Assembly: GCF_006438915.1 (NCBI RefSeq)
Contig: NZ_RCZE01000006.1
Span: forward strand, 62,001-126,000
DNA length: 64,000 nucleotides
Reading direction: 5' to 3'
DNA from: Pseudomonas arsenicoxydans
GTDB lineage: Bacteria; Pseudomonadota; Gammaproteobacteria; Pseudomonadales; Pseudomonadaceae
Made by a program: the position numbers and the translations under genes. The notes beneath the pieces were generated by a model. It did not search any database. It had not been told where the DNA came from and saw nothing but the letters and a program-made list of their open reading frames with translations. Within the stretch, counting starts at the first letter, position 1, and each line of letters begins with the position of its first letter. Positions 54,951 through 64,000 of this stretch are shown one piece after another.

Positions 54951-57731
54951 TTACTCCTGGTCAAAAAGGGCGCTACGGCCCTTGGCTTGTTTTGCATGCT
55001 GCCGCTTGTCCAGTTCTGCAGACACGGCGCGCGCGATCGCAGCGGCATCCATCCCGGCGGCGGGGTGAATGTTGATAACGATTTGATCGGGCGCCATCTG
55101 CATTGCCGCTGGAGCTGCTGCTGCACCAATTGGCGGACGGTTGTCGACTGCGATCGCACCTTGAGCCCCGCCCATACCTACGGCGAGCGCGCCCACTTGG
55201 GCCAGTCGTTTGCCCATGCCCATGATCGAATCAAGCATGCCGCCATTTTCAGCTTTTGCCCCGGGTACGGACCCGGCTGAGTTCAGAGCGGCGGCGGTGG
55301 CCTCGGGCATTGCAGCGGCTGGATTCAGCGCTGCGCCCGCGCTGGTGATGGCACCGATGGTCACGGTCCCGGCTTGGGTCATGAGGTCGCCCACAGCCTT
55401 GACGGCGTCCAGAGGCCCGCTCTTGCCATCAGCCACGCCCTGCGCCAACCCAGCCATGGTGAAGCCGCCAAGCTCGGCAAAAACCCGGGAGGGGCTATGA
55501 ATACCCAGCTTCTCCTTGAACCAGTCGACGGTGTTGCTACCGGCGTCTGTGATCGCCGTCTTCACCGATCCCATTGCGTTCGTGATGCCGTTGACGAGCC
55601 CAGCGATGATCATTCCCCCGAACTCTGTAAATTTGCCTGGCATCTCGACGCCCATGTAGTTCATCACCGCCGAGAAGGCTTGGTAGATCAGCCCGATCGG
55701 ACTGAAGTTGGCGAGTGTCTGCAGGATGCCGCTGATCCCGCCGCTGAAGCCCGCTTTGATTTCAGCCCAGGCACTGACGAAGTAAGCTTTCACCTTGTCC
55801 CAGTTCGCATAGATCAGATATGCAGCAGCGGCGATCGCCATGATGGCCAAGCCAATGGGGTTGGCCATGAACAGTCGGCCAACCCACATGAATGCCTGGC
55901 CGACAAAGGGCAGGACCTTCGAACCAAGGTTGAATAGCAACCCGATCACAGAGGGTAGGCGGATCCCGATCAATGACAGCCCGTAACGCACGGCGAGAAA
56001 TGGGCCAAGGGTTGTGGCCATCGTGAGGGCTACGGTGCTGAAGCCGATCGACAGTGCCGCAATGCCGGCGGCGACTTTGAGGATGCCCAGCACCAGCCCC
56101 GGGTTAGCGGTCGCCCAGGCGTTGACGCGCTCCAGGACACCGTTAAATCCGGTGACCAGTTGGATCAGCGCCGGTCGGAGAGTGGCGCCCAGGGCGCTGC
56201 TCAAGTTGAACATGCGGTTCTGCGACATTTCCCATCGGGCGGACAACTGGTCTGCGCGGATATCACCCTCCCGCTGCATCGAGCCGTCGCGTTTAGGAGC
56301 GTTGTCCGCTCCATTCACCAGGTCAAGCTGTCGTTTATATTCGCCGATGTTGGACGCCAGTTTGGCTGCGTCGTCGCCGTATTCCTTGCCGAACAGTTGG
56401 GTCATCACACCGAGCTGCTGGTTTTTGGGCAGTTTGTTGACCGCCTCCAGCACCTTCTGGATGGTGCCCGTTGCGTCCTTACTCATGCCATCCTGAACCG
56501 CTTTCGCCTCCAGTCCGATCGACTTGAGGCCGGTGACAAATCGCTTAGGTTGCTGGGTGGCGATAGCCAACTCTCGGATCATGGCATTGGTAGCGGTTCC
56601 CGCGATTTCCGCCGAGGCGCCAAGCGTCAGGAAGGTTGAGCCTAAAGCGGCTGCGTCCTTGAACGACATGCCGACCGACGCGGTAATACCTGCCGTGCGC
56701 TGCATGACTTCAATGATGTCTCCACCCTTCGACATCGCGTTGTCGTCAAGGTAGTTGATCGCATCGCCGAGCTGGCTGACGTTCTTGATGGGCAATTTGT
56801 AGAGACTGGCGATGCGCGCCAGGCTCTCGCCGACCTGGTCCGCAGGCAGCTCGAAAGCCGTTGCGGCAGTCGCCGCAACGCGGGCGAATTCCAGCAGGTC
56901 GTCTTTGCCCTGGATGCCCATTCGCGCACCGCCTTCCACCAGCGCGGCAATATCGGTAGTCGCCATGGGGATGGTTTCGGACATCTTCTTGATGGCCGCG
57001 CCCATGTCGTAATAGGTCTGAGTGAGCTGACCGTTGTCATCCCGGGCGCCGTTTACCTGTTTGGCAACACCCGCCATGGCATCTTCAAAACGGGAATAGT
57101 CTTTGACCATCCCAACGATCGGCAGGCCGACCGCTGCACCCACCGCACCTGCGCTCGCGCCTGCTACAGCGGCGTTGCCGGCGAGCTCTTTGCCCTTGGA
57201 ATAGTTTCTCTGAGCCTTCGAGACCCGTTCCTGCTGTTTGGCGAGCGCTGAGAGGCGTTCCCGCTGTGACTGAATGGCTTTGTTCGCCGCCTCGATCTCA
57301 GTTTTTAGGCGGTGTTCGGTGGTGCCGAGGTTGCGGGTGTCAGCACCGGTCGATTTCATGAGGGGGATCAGACGCTGCAGTTCCGATCGCTGAGCGGTAT
57401 GTTTGTTGGTCAGCTTTTCCACGGATGCGGAGGCGTTGACGAATGCCTTCTGGAAAGCAGCTGTGGGGGCGTCCATCTTTTGCAGCTGCTCGCGCAGGCC
57501 GCGCAGTTTGTCCTGGGCGCGAGCCAGTTCCTCGGAGGATTGGCGGACCGCTTCCTTCTGGCGGGTGTAGCTGGAAATGTTGGACTGCTGGGCATTGAGC
57601 TCCTTCAACTGGTCCCGCGCCTCTTTCAAGGCGCGAGACGTGGCATTACTCCCAGCGCTGATCTGTTTGAGGGGCGCGGTGACCTTGTCGATCGCCGACA
57701 GCAGAAATTCCAGCCGCAGCTTGTCAGTCAT
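54951..57731 (-). CDS. Tail tape measure protein GpT
   Basis: 926 residues from MTDKLRLEFLLSAIDKVTAP (an ATG four codons upstream is less likely). A long N-terminal coiled coil (about 30-190), the phage-tail tape-measure core (about 210-420) and hydrophobic segments in the middle (GILKVAAGIAALSIGFSTVA; LFMANPIGLAIMAIAAAAYL). Sets tail length. The start overlaps the E' frame by 8 bases. Confidence 0.92.
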   Translation of the reverse strand: MTDKLRLEFLLSAIDKVTAPLKQISAGSNATSRALKEARDQLKELNAQQSNISSYTRQKEAVRQSSEELARAQDKLRGLREQLQKMDAPTAAFQKAFVNASASVEKLTNKHTAQRSELQRLIPLMKSTGADTRNLGTTEHRLKTEIEAANKAIQSQRERLSALAKQQERVSKAQRNYSKGKELAGNAAVAGASAGAVGAAVGLPIVGMVKDYSRFEDAMAGVAKQVNGARDDNGQLTQTYYDMGAAIKKMSETIPMATTDIAALVEGGARMGIQGKDDLLEFARVAATAATAFELPADQVGESLARIASLYKLPIKNVSQLGDAINYLDDNAMSKGGDIIEVMQRTAGITASVGMSFKDAAALGSTFLTLGASAEIAGTATNAMIRELAIATQQPKRFVTGLKSIGLEAKAVQDGMSKDATGTIQKVLEAVNKLPKNQQLGVMTQLFGKEYGDDAAKLASNIGEYKRQLDLVNGADNAPKRDGSMQREGDIRADQLSARWEMSQNRMFNLSSALGATLRPALIQLVTGFNGVLERVNAWATANPGLVLGILKVAAGIAALSIGFSTVALTMATTLGPFLAVRYGLSLIGIRLPSVIGLLFNLGSKVLPFVGQAFMWVGRLFMANPIGLAIMAIAAAAYLIYANWDKVKAYFVSAWAEIKAGFSGGISGILQTLANFSPIGLIYQAFSAVMNYMGVEMPGKFTEFGGMIIAGLVNGITNAMGSVKTAITDAGSNTVDWFKEKLGIHSPSRVFAELGGFTMAGLAQGVADGKSGPLDAVKAVGDLMTQAGTVTIGAITSAGAALNPAAAMPEATAAALNSAGSVPGAKAENGGMLDSIMGMGKRLAQVGALAVGMGGAQGAIAVDNRPPIGAAAAPAAMQMAPDQIVINIHPAAGMDAAAIARAVSAELDKRQHAKQAKGRSALFDQE

Positions 57732-57843
57732 CCTTCGCCCCACTTCGTTTACGAGCGCGTTCGCGCCATTCCATCAGTTCGGTCAGGGGGAGCGGATCCA
57801 TCTCCGCTGGCCCCCAGTGAAATATCACGGCGATATCCGCCAT
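57724..57843 (-). CDS. GpE' tail assembly protein, reached by -1 frameshift from E
   Basis: 39-codon frame MADIAVIFHWGPAEMDPLPL then TELMEWRERARKRSGAKDD. In P2-like phages it is made as an extension of gpE by -1 frameshifting, and the slippery site for this is present at 57894-57900. It can also be read from its own ATG, as annotators often do. A chaperone for tape-measure assembly. Confidence 0.85.
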   Translation of the reverse strand: MADIAVIFHWGPAEMDPLPLTELMEWRERARKRSGAKDD

Positions 57844-57851
57844 CGCGTCAT

Positions 57852-58196
57852 CTACGCAACGAGGGATGCATCCACCTTCGCCGACTTCGGTAGCAAAAAA
57901 CCGGCAACCTCGGTGGCCATCTGCACCAGGTCGGCCGGATCCATCAGACCAATGTCGTGATCGGTGAGGGTCGGTGTGGTGATTCGCGGTAGAACCTTGC
58001 GCAATGCGAGCACGTCCATCTGCAGCAGATCTGTCAGCGATACGCCACGCAGTTCTCCGGAAACCGGCTTGCGCAGTGTCACTTCTGTGATCTCGGTCGA
58101 GCCTCTGACGATGGGCGTATCCAGGGTGATGACTGGACGGTTTGGGTTCTTCTCGGCTGGAGTGGCTGCAACGTCGGTTTTGAGGGGAGCGGTCAT
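57852..58196 (-). CDS. Phage tail assembly protein GpE
   Basis: 114 residues: PVITLDTPIVRGSTEITEVT, then LRKPVSGELRGVSLTDLLQM and a C-terminal VAGFLLPKSAKVDASLVA. Family of P2 gpE. Its 3' end contains a TTTTTTG slippery heptamer for frameshifting into E'. Confidence 0.9.
   Translation of the reverse strand: MTAPLKTDVAATPAEKNPNRPVITLDTPIVRGSTEITEVTLRKPVSGELRGVSLTDLLQMDVLALRKVLPRITTPTLTDHDIGLMDPADLVQMATEVAGFLLPKSAKVDASLVA
57894..57900 (-). promoter_or_regulatory. -1 frameshift slippery site (E to E')
   Basis: Read on the reverse strand the heptamer is T-TTT-TTG in gene E (GGT TTT TTG CTA). A -1 slip continues as GCT ACC GAA GTC GGC GAA and leads in frame into MADIAVIFHWG. Same heptamer as the known P2 E/E+E' site. 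Confidence 0.85.
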
Positions 58197-58253
58197 GTCG
58201 ATTTCCTTCGAAAGAGGGGGACGCGCCGGACGATCCGGCGGGGAAAGCTGTGC

Positions 58254-58769
58254 TTACAGGCCTATCGCCTTGCGGTGTTCCGCCAGCATGTCTTTGCCAT
58301 TGACGTTGAAGATGAAGTTGAGCAAGTCGATTTCGACTTCCACGTTTCCATCGATCGTCAACTTGTAGTAGCTGCAGGTGGTGGTGAACTTGTGCTCGGT
58401 GTCTTCGCCGCTTTCCGAGTCACCCATGTCGATCTCTTCGTGCCGGCCGCGCACGACAACCTCCACGGTTGAGACCTCACCGGTGTCGTCGCGCTGGATA
58501 GAACCGGCCCAACGCAGCATGACGCCGCTCGCGGACACTGCGCCGTACTGGCGTAGCGCCGTCAGATCCCAGCCACCGAGGGTCCATTCCAGCTGGATGC
58601 CATCGTCGCTGTGGCCGAGGTCGGCCTTGACTGGACCGTCCATGCCGCCACCGCGGAACTGTTCGAATTTGCGCCCCAGCTTGGGCAGGGTGACGCTCTT
58701 GCACTGACCGACGTAGCTGACACCGTCGTTGTACAAGTTCATGTTCTTGAGCTTTTTGGGCAGAGCCAT
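58254..58769 (-). CDS. Major tail tube protein FII
   Basis: 171 residues: MALPKKLKNMNLYNDGVSYV then GQCKSVTLPKLGRKFEQFRG is the canonical P2 FII start. Forms the inner tube of the contractile tail. Confidence 0.95.
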   Translation of the reverse strand: MALPKKLKNMNLYNDGVSYVGQCKSVTLPKLGRKFEQFRGGGMDGPVKADLGHSDDGIQLEWTLGGWDLTALRQYGAVSASGVMLRWAGSIQRDDTGEVSTVEVVVRGRHEEIDMGDSESGEDTEHKFTTTCSYYKLTIDGNVEVEIDLLNFIFNVNGKDMLAEHRKAIGL

Positions 58770-58818
58770 GTGGGCGCTCTCCTAAAGGCGCGGCCGATGC
58801 CGCGCGGATGAATGAATA

Positions 58819-59991
58819 TCAGGCGCCGACGCGGCTGGCGAAGTCGATCAGGTAGCGATCGGTGATGCGCTGGCGCAAGTTCAGGTTCTCCAGCGGCGGT
58901 ACCGGGGTGTAGTCGTAGTCCAGGTACAGCTTGCCGGCCTTGAGGGTGTCCTTGTCGTTGGCGGCTTCGTCGTACCAGCACTCGCCGCCGATCAGGTAGC
59001 CCAGGCGTACCAGCTCGCGGAATTTGGCGTTGATGCCTTCGACGATGTCGCGCACCAGGCTCGCGTGCATAGGCTTGTCGATCGCCCAGAATTGGCCCTC
59101 GGCCATGGTGTCGGCCAATACTTGGGCAGTGCGGGTGTAGTTTTCGAATGCGAACAGTGGGTCGTCGCTGCAAGTACGGGAACCCCAGAAGCGGAAACCT
59201 TCGCGACGAATCAGCGTGGTGACATCCGCCGCGTTCAGTAGGCCGGCGTCGGTGGCCGGATTCTGCAGGTCCCAATAGATGTCCCGGCTCAGACCGGACA
59301 CACCATTCACCGCCACGTTGGAAAGGGTTTTGTGCCAGCCGACCTGTTCATCGAGCTTGGCGCGCAGGCCTAAAGCGCGGGCGATTGCCGACGCCGGCGC
59401 ATCGGCATTCAGCGTGGTGTCCCAGTTCACGAAATCCGGCCAGATGGTCATCAGCTCGCGGGCACCGAAGTTTTCCCGGTAGGCGATAGCATCGGAGACG
59501 GTTTCGCAGTCCCAGGCACTGGCGTATGCGAAACCACGCAGCTTCTGTGCGGTGAGGACCAGTTCAGTAGCCACCGCCAGCGAGTCGAGGCCAGGTACGC
59601 CGAGGATGCGCGGCCGCACGCCCAACTGCGCCTCCGCTGCCAGCAGAGCCTTGAGCCCGGTGTACTGACCGCCGGCAGTGACGCCGCCGATCACATTGGT
59701 GGTGGTCGCGGCAGCGTCCGCACCTTCGGCGACACGGACAACGACGGTGATGGGGCTTGCCTGGTCAGCGATGGCGTCCAAGCTTTTGGCGAGCGTGCCT
59801 TGAATACCTGCCTTACCGCTGGCGGTAAGGACGTCGGTTAGCAGAACGGGGCGATTGAGAGGAAACGCGATGGGATCGGCATCTTCGGCGGTGCAAACCA
59901 TGCCGACGACGGCGGTTGCGACGGTGCGGATCGGGCGGGTGCCCTCGTTGATCTCGAGGACGCGTACACCGTGATGGTAATCGGTGGGCAT
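58819..59991 (-). CDS. Tail sheath protein FI
   Basis: 390 residues from [20 protein letters not shown]; the frame is open 24 codons farther upstream, but that part does not fit the family. [20 protein letters not shown] and the C-terminal [20 protein letters not shown] are typical. Contracts to drive the tube through the host envelope. Confidence 0.94.
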   Translation of the reverse strand: MPTDYHHGVRVLEINEGTRPIRTVATAVVGMVCTAEDADPIAFPLNRPVLLTDVLTASGKAGIQGTLAKSLDAIADQASPITVVVRVAEGADAAATTTNVIGGVTAGGQYTGLKALLAAEAQLGVRPRILGVPGLDSLAVATELVLTAQKLRGFAYASAWDCETVSDAIAYRENFGARELMTIWPDFVNWDTTLNADAPASAIARALGLRAKLDEQVGWHKTLSNVAVNGVSGLSRDIYWDLQNPATDAGLLNAADVTTLIRREGFRFWGSRTCSDDPLFAFENYTRTAQVLADTMAEGQFWAIDKPMHASLVRDIVEGINAKFRELVRLGYLIGGECWYDEAANDKDTLKAGKLYLDYDYTPVPPLENLNLRQRITDRYLIDFASRVGA

Positions 59992-60154
59992 GGGAGAGTG
60001 CCTGTGCAGTAGTGGAATGACACTGCACAGGCTGCCGCGCGCGCGCTTAATCGGCGAGCGCAAGGGTTTGTAACGCGTAGCCCTACACAGGAAAAAATTA
60101 CGCGCCAGGGTGAGCTGCGCCGGGAAAGCGCAGAAACCCTTCAGCGCAGGGAGT

Positions 60155-60586
60155 TTACTGAGCCTGTTCGGCGATCCAATCCGGCGCGGTTGGTCGATGC
60201 TGGCTATCGGGGAAATCAGGCGACTGAGGCCAATCGCGCAGGGCCTGCATGTATAACAGCAGCTCGTTAAATTGCTCGGCTGTCAGCGTGGTCGGCCCTT
60301 CGATTTCTAACTGATCGCGGTGACGCTCGCGCAGCCACAGCACGCCCGACAACTCGCCGTCGCGCCACGCCCGCTCATCCCGCTCAATCTCTGCCAGGGT
60401 TTTCGCGGGCGGATCAATCAACATCGGCAACCCATTCGCGTCATGGCTGCGCACTTTTCCGGCGGCCGGATTGGCGATAACCGATAAATAAAGCTCCTCC
60501 GAAATAGGAATCACATCGCCAGGCATATTATCCCCGTGAACATTCGGTAGATAAGTAACCCGGGTTAACTTGCTGTAATAGCGCAT
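60155..60586 (-). CDS. Tail fibre assembly chaperone
   Basis: 143 residues. A variable N-terminus and a C-terminal chaperone-like part, [20 protein letters not shown] then [20 protein letters not shown], the pattern of tail-assembly chaperones. Follows the tail-fibre gene as in P2 G after H. Confidence 0.85.
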   Translation of the reverse strand: MRYYSKLTRVTYLPNVHGDNMPGDVIPISEELYLSVIANPAAGKVRSHDANGLPMLIDPPAKTLAEIERDERAWRDGELSGVLWLRERHRDQLEIEGPTTLTAEQFNELLLYMQALRDWPQSPDFPDSQHRPTAPDWIAEQAQ

Positions 60587-60690
60587 AAGTTCCCCTTTGA
60601 TCGTTCTACGGGAATATGGCGATCACCCGCACTCCCTGAAATATTTAATTAAGCTTCGAATAAATTTAGAGGCTAGCTTTGTCCGCCGCC

Positions 60691-62298
60691 TTAGTAGCCG
60701 ACGGCCCACCAAGTGGCACCGACCTGCTGGGGCCCGGAATATGAGCTACCCGGCGCTACGTGCATGCTGGTAGTTGTCCAGTTAAATGTCGTTGCGCTAA
60801 GAAAGCTAAGGGAGACATTAGTAAAAGCTGACGCCCCTGCGCAAAGAATTGCGGTGGGGAATGCGATTGTAAACGGTACGGTGTTGTCTATCGCCGTTCC
60901 CGAAGCAACCGCCGCCGGCGCAATTTTCCCCCACTGGAAAGTCAATCCCAAAAGCCATGTAGGGAAAACAATGTATCCATTAGCTGTAAGACTGACCGCG
61001 AAGCCCAGTCGCAACTTCTTCGGTGTCACGATGGTCGCGTCATCGGTTCCTGCATTGACTTGCGCCTGCGTTGCGATCTTGGCCGTGCCTTGATTGTTTT
61101 CCGTGGCCTGCGCCGCCAAGACAGCTAGCGCGGCAATATCAATGTTTCCCTGATTTATCGGCGCGTTCCAGGCCTTGAGGCACCACATAACCGCCAAGCT
61201 GCGTGGGCGCGCCTCGTTGCCACCGGAGCTAACCGTGGTAGGGCTCATCACCAGTTGCGTGCTGTCGTTCCCGGAGGTGGCGAGAAAAGCCCCTGCCGCG
61301 ATAGGTACAGTAACCCCATCCACTACCCCAGTAGCGGCCCCTCCATATGGGTCAATGTCTGCATCAACATTGTCAAAGTAGCGGTGTTTATGGCGTTCGT
61401 TCTGGCCTAACTGATACGTGCCGATACCGCGCCCCGGATCAACTCCGCGACCATGGTCCCAGCCGCGCAAGAACTCGGCGCGCGACTCAGGCAGACGAAA
61501 ATTGCCCGCCCCTTCACCGCCTGTATTGAACGCAGTCCCGAGGTACGCCGCCAAATCTGGATAAGCCGCAATGCTTTTCACACTGCCGTCAATCTCCAGA
61601 AATCCGGGTGCGAGCTTGTTTACCGGGAAGGCCACCATCGTGCCGACCGGCAGCGCCGAGGCCTGGGCAATCATCGACTCGATTTGGGGCTTGGTGTAGG
61701 TGTCCGTGATCCCCATGGCAGCCAATGTGCTGGGGTTGTCACCTGATACCACCACGCCACGATTATTGACCTTCACTCGGGTGAACTCACCGGCCGTTTT
61801 GTTCGCGGGCAACACCTCCAGAATCGCCGCATCCACATATGACCGCGAGGCCAGCACAATTGCTGGATCAATCTTGAGCGTGATGTTGCCGGCACTGGTG
61901 ACAATGAAGTTCATGCGCACGATTTGCGTGCGGCCTGAACCTTGCGACAGGACCGGCTTGAAGCTCGGCGCGCAGTTGGCTACAGCCACCATGTCGCCGT
62001 CCGAATCGTACAGGGCGATCTCGCGGATCCACTTACCGCCTTCATCGGCGGGGATAACTTGCTCGGCGATAATCACTGCCGGATTGACCGGGTCAATTTT
62101 GAGCTGATTCAGCGGCCGGCGGCGCCATTCGTTGATCAACCTAGTCTGTGCAGCATTGGGGATCGGGTCCGTGCCGTTGGCATCACCCACACCCATTTCG
62201 GTGATCTTCCAGGGAATGCTGAGCGCGTCGGCGTTTGCCTGCTTGGCCATCCCCACATTCGTGAGGATCGCAAAAAACTGCGAGTTCGCATCAATCAT
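60691..62298 (-). CDS. Tail fibre protein (H-like)
   Basis: 535 residues. The N-terminal baseplate-anchoring DUF3751 domain (about 1-150: FFAILTNVGMAKQANADALS), repeats in the middle, a tail-collar segment (VGTMVAFPVNKLAPGFLEID ... GEGAGNFRLPESRAEFLRGW) and a variable C-terminal tip (about 430-535) that likely contacts the receptor. The tip is more AT-rich than the rest. Its first bases overlap gene I by 8. Confidence 0.9.
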   Translation of the reverse strand: MIDANSQFFAILTNVGMAKQANADALSIPWKITEMGVGDANGTDPIPNAAQTRLINEWRRRPLNQLKIDPVNPAVIIAEQVIPADEGGKWIREIALYDSDGDMVAVANCAPSFKPVLSQGSGRTQIVRMNFIVTSAGNITLKIDPAIVLASRSYVDAAILEVLPANKTAGEFTRVKVNNRGVVVSGDNPSTLAAMGITDTYTKPQIESMIAQASALPVGTMVAFPVNKLAPGFLEIDGSVKSIAAYPDLAAYLGTAFNTGGEGAGNFRLPESRAEFLRGWDHGRGVDPGRGIGTYQLGQNERHKHRYFDNVDADIDPYGGAATGVVDGVTVPIAAGAFLATSGNDSTQLVMSPTTVSSGGNEARPRSLAVMWCLKAWNAPINQGNIDIAALAVLAAQATENNQGTAKIATQAQVNAGTDDATIVTPKKLRLGFAVSLTANGYIVFPTWLLGLTFQWGKIAPAAVASGTAIDNTVPFTIAFPTAILCAGASAFTNVSLSFLSATTFNWTTTSMHVAPGSSYSGPQQVGATWWAVGY

Positions 62299-62905
62299 AA
62301 TAAACGTCCAGGGTGTCTATGGAATGTTCGCGGCCCACTACACCGAAGGTCCCGGTGACCTCGACGTCGCGCATGAGCGGCGGGTAAACGTCGATTTCAT
62401 CGCCTTCGTGCAAAGCGACACTGATATCTAAATTTCCGTATGATTCGAGGCTGATCGCCAAGCCGGTCAGATGTCGGCTGACGGGCTTGGCGTCATCGAT
62501 CAGGCGCTCCAGCTCCTGATACATTTCCTCAGTGATCCCGGTGTCCAGTACGCCGACCTTAAGTGCAAAGGTGCCTGGCACCCCGGTAGGCACCGTGTTG
62601 AACCACTCCACAATCTCGATCAGGTAACCCAGAGGCTCAACTACGCGCCGGAGTGCTCCGATCGTTCCTTTGCGGGAGTGGATGAAGAACGAGCCTTTGA
62701 TGACCTGACGTTTGGTGGCCTCCGACCAGGTGCTGTCCCAGCGGTCGACCGAGAATGCCCAGGCGAGGTAGGGCAGCAGATGCACCGGGCATCGATCAGG
62801 GTTCAGCAAATCCCTGATCGGAATCGGTACCCTCTCAATTTGCGCGAGCGCCTCCGCCGCCAGCCGCTCAAGCTGTTTGGCGTTCGGCGGCAACAGGCCT
62901 GTCAT
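62291..62905 (-). CDS. Baseplate/tail protein GpI
   Basis: 204 residues from MTGLLPPNAKQLERLAAEAL; LLPYLAWAFSVDRWDSTWSE is the P2 gpI signature. The frame extends 12 codons upstream, but the ATG at 62905 overlaps gene J by 4 bases in the usual way. Confidence 0.93.
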   Translation of the reverse strand: MTGLLPPNAKQLERLAAEALAQIERVPIPIRDLLNPDRCPVHLLPYLAWAFSVDRWDSTWSEATKRQVIKGSFFIHSRKGTIGALRRVVEPLGYLIEIVEWFNTVPTGVPGTFALKVGVLDTGITEEMYQELERLIDDAKPVSRHLTGLAISLESYGNLDISVALHEGDEIDVYPPLMRDVEVTGTFGVVGREHSIDTLDVYYD

Positions 62906-63816
62906 GACAGCGCACCAACAGCCACGCTGTAGCCGGTGCAATAAGCCGCTTCGGCTTCGTTCGGAGTGATATCGGCCCAGTTATGCAGAACCACCTTACG
63001 CACGCCCTCGACATGCAGCGCGGCATGAATAGCCGACTCGGAGATCTCGACACCCAGGCGCCGGCGCTGGCTGATGTACGTGACAAGGCGGGCTTGCGCC
63101 GCTTCGCGGATTGGCTCCGCTTCCGGCCCCGTTGTGGCGAGATAGATAACCGCGTCGACGTGGTAGGGCAGGACAGTCGCCGATTGCACCGTTAGCCGAT
63201 CGGCAACCGGACGACGGTCATCGTCGCTGAGGTATCGACTGACGACATCCAGCAACGTCTGATCGACGCTTCCGTCCCCGACCAAACCCTGAACAGTGAC
63301 AACGACCACCGCCGGCGACGGGCTTTCAGCCGTTGCATCAGCAACGCGGCCGTCTGCGCTGCGCGCGTGCAGGATGTAGCTATTACGGGGCCCAGCGGTG
63401 GAGAGGCCTTCCCATGCCATCTGCGCTCGCTCTCGCAGCGAGTCGTCCGACTCCATTACCGCGACGATGGGCGGGATGGCTGCGCTGTTGCCTGGAGTTA
63501 CGACCAGGCGCTCGACGTTGACGTTGCCGGCGAGCTGCTCCAGGTCCTTTCCTTTGGCCTTGGCCAGCATGTTGGCCAGCGACGCCTCATTCACGCGCTG
63601 ACGCAGCAGCATTTCGCGATAGGCATTCTCCTGCAGGAGCTTGGTCATTGGCTCCGACTCGACGGCCAAGGTCGCGGCGACGGCAGCTTGTTGGTCGGCG
63701 GGCCATAGGCTGACCGCATAGGCCTTGCGTTCGGCGAGGATCTGCTCGTAGTCGATCTGCTCGACGACATCCGGATCCGGAAGCTGAGCCAGGTCGATAG
63801 GGGTAAAGGTTTTCAT
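62902..63816 (-). CDS. Baseplate assembly protein GpJ
   Basis: 304 residues. PIDLAQLPDPDVVEQIDYEQ then ILAERKAYAVSLWPADQQAA is the classic gpJ start. Overlaps W by 4 bases upstream and I by 4 bases downstream. Confidence 0.95.
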   Translation of the reverse strand: MKTFTPIDLAQLPDPDVVEQIDYEQILAERKAYAVSLWPADQQAAVAATLAVESEPMTKLLQENAYREMLLRQRVNEASLANMLAKAKGKDLEQLAGNVNVERLVVTPGNSAAIPPIVAVMESDDSLRERAQMAWEGLSTAGPRNSYILHARSADGRVADATAESPSPAVVVVTVQGLVGDGSVDQTLLDVVSRYLSDDDRRPVADRLTVQSATVLPYHVDAVIYLATTGPEAEPIREAAQARLVTYISQRRRLGVEISESAIHAALHVEGVRKVVLHNWADITPNEAEAAYCTGYSVAVGALS

Positions 63817-64000
63817 GCTGTTGCTCCCAAGCTGAGAGGAACGCGCAGGCTCAACGGCTCGTTGGTGTCCACCAGGCTGCCTTCGATGTCGAGAATTGCC
63901 TGGCCGGCAACATCACCCAATGTCAGCTGGACGCGACTCAGGCGAATCCGCGGCTCCCAGCGCATCAGTGCGATGGCTGTGGCCGCATAAGCCTGCAGCC
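63813..64000 (-). CDS. Baseplate wedge protein GpW (gp25-like), 5' part outside window
   Basis: The 61 visible C-terminal residues (LQAYAATAIALMRWEPRIRL, then SRVQLTLGDVAGQAILDIEG and a stop before the gpJ start) match the end of GPW/gp25 domains. The N-terminus lies beyond base 64000. Confidence 0.88.
   Translation of the reverse strand, partial: LQAYAATAIALMRWEPRIRLSRVQLTLGDVAGQAILDIEGSLVDTNEPLSLRVPLSLGATA

Larger units (their letters stand above)
45009..64000. mobile_element. P2-like prophage, left part
   Basis: Starts at the tRNA-Thr att fragment. Contains integrase, DUF4224 protein, primase-helicase, Ogr-like activator, CII-like and Cro-like regulators, repressor, and P2-type tail genes D, U, T, E/E', FII, FI, tail-fibre assembly, H-like fibre, I, J and W. 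Capsid, portal, terminase and lysis genes would lie beyond 64000. All tail genes are intact, including a canonical frameshift site, so it may be inducible. Confidence 0.93.

Noticed and set aside
1..64000. CRISPR array, insertion sequence or transposase
   Set aside because: No regularly spaced short repeats with unique spacers and no transposase were seen; the only short repeats are REP pairs, operator copies and terminators.
53227..64000. Tail genes as an R-type pyocin (tailocin) rather than a prophage
   Set aside because: The region is joined to an integrase, replication genes and a tRNA att site, which tailocins lack; capsid genes cannot be judged because they would lie beyond the window.

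Overview
The window is chromosomal DNA from a Pseudomonas of the fluorescens type. The basis is the gene content (rimB-rimK, a 513-residue pckA, dctB-dctD, aguB-aguA, an OprD-family porin, DUF3077 genes), the high-GC codon use, and the many intergenic pairs of Pseudomonas-type REP sequences. Bases 1 to about 45,000 are host chromosome with small accessory islands. From about 45,009 to the right edge lies the left part of a P2-like prophage.

Region by region: 1-5,080 holds the rim operon (reverse), heat-shock genes hslR and hslO, and pckA. 5,100-9,650 is an accessory island on the reverse strand: a HipBA toxin-antitoxin pair with a duplicated operator, a truncated DUF1493 gene, an orphan stability-determinant-like antitoxin, a serine lipase/esterase resembling type VI effectors, a DUF3077-like gene and a small lipoprotein. 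9,890-13,640 carries recQ, a 3-hydroxyacyl-CoA dehydrogenase and a thioesterase. 13,700-18,730 carries a glycine-zipper protein, a YdeP-type molybdoenzyme with its FdhD sulfurtransferase, and a LysR regulator. 18,860-26,070 is housekeeping (kbp, yrfG, nudE, cysQ, thioesterase, dctD, dctB, rfbC). 26,268-31,491 holds a 970-residue kinase/aminotransferase fusion followed by the agmatine-to-putrescine genes aguB and aguA, which have a strong palindrome upstream. 32,168-37,594 has a DsbA-like protein, an OprD-type porin, and a cluster of a 2-oxoglutarate amino-acid hydroxylase, a GNAT acetyltransferase and the AzlCD exporter. 38,100-45,000 is a second accessory stretch: a Fic AMP-transferase, DUF3077, higBA, tautomerase/DsbA/SDR, and an Abi-family HEPN gene sandwiched between duplicated terminators.

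The prophage is inserted in a tRNA-Thr gene, of which only the 3' part and the terminator remain at the left junction. In order it shows an unknown cargo gene, integrase, a DUF4224 protein, small early genes, a primase-helicase, an Ogr-like activator, a CII-like protein and a Cro-like protein. A divergent XRE repressor follows. The late tail genes (D, U, T, E/E', FII, FI, tail-fibre chaperone, tail fibre, I, J, W) are in inverted P2 order. Capsid and lysis genes would lie beyond the window.

The most interesting observation is a perfect LexA-type box (52,980-52,995) in front of a 71-residue gene between the repressor and the tail operon. Its middle aligns without gaps over 33 residues with the C-terminal segment of the neighbouring repressor. 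This suggests an SOS-controlled antirepressor that works by mimicking the repressor's oligomerisation segment.
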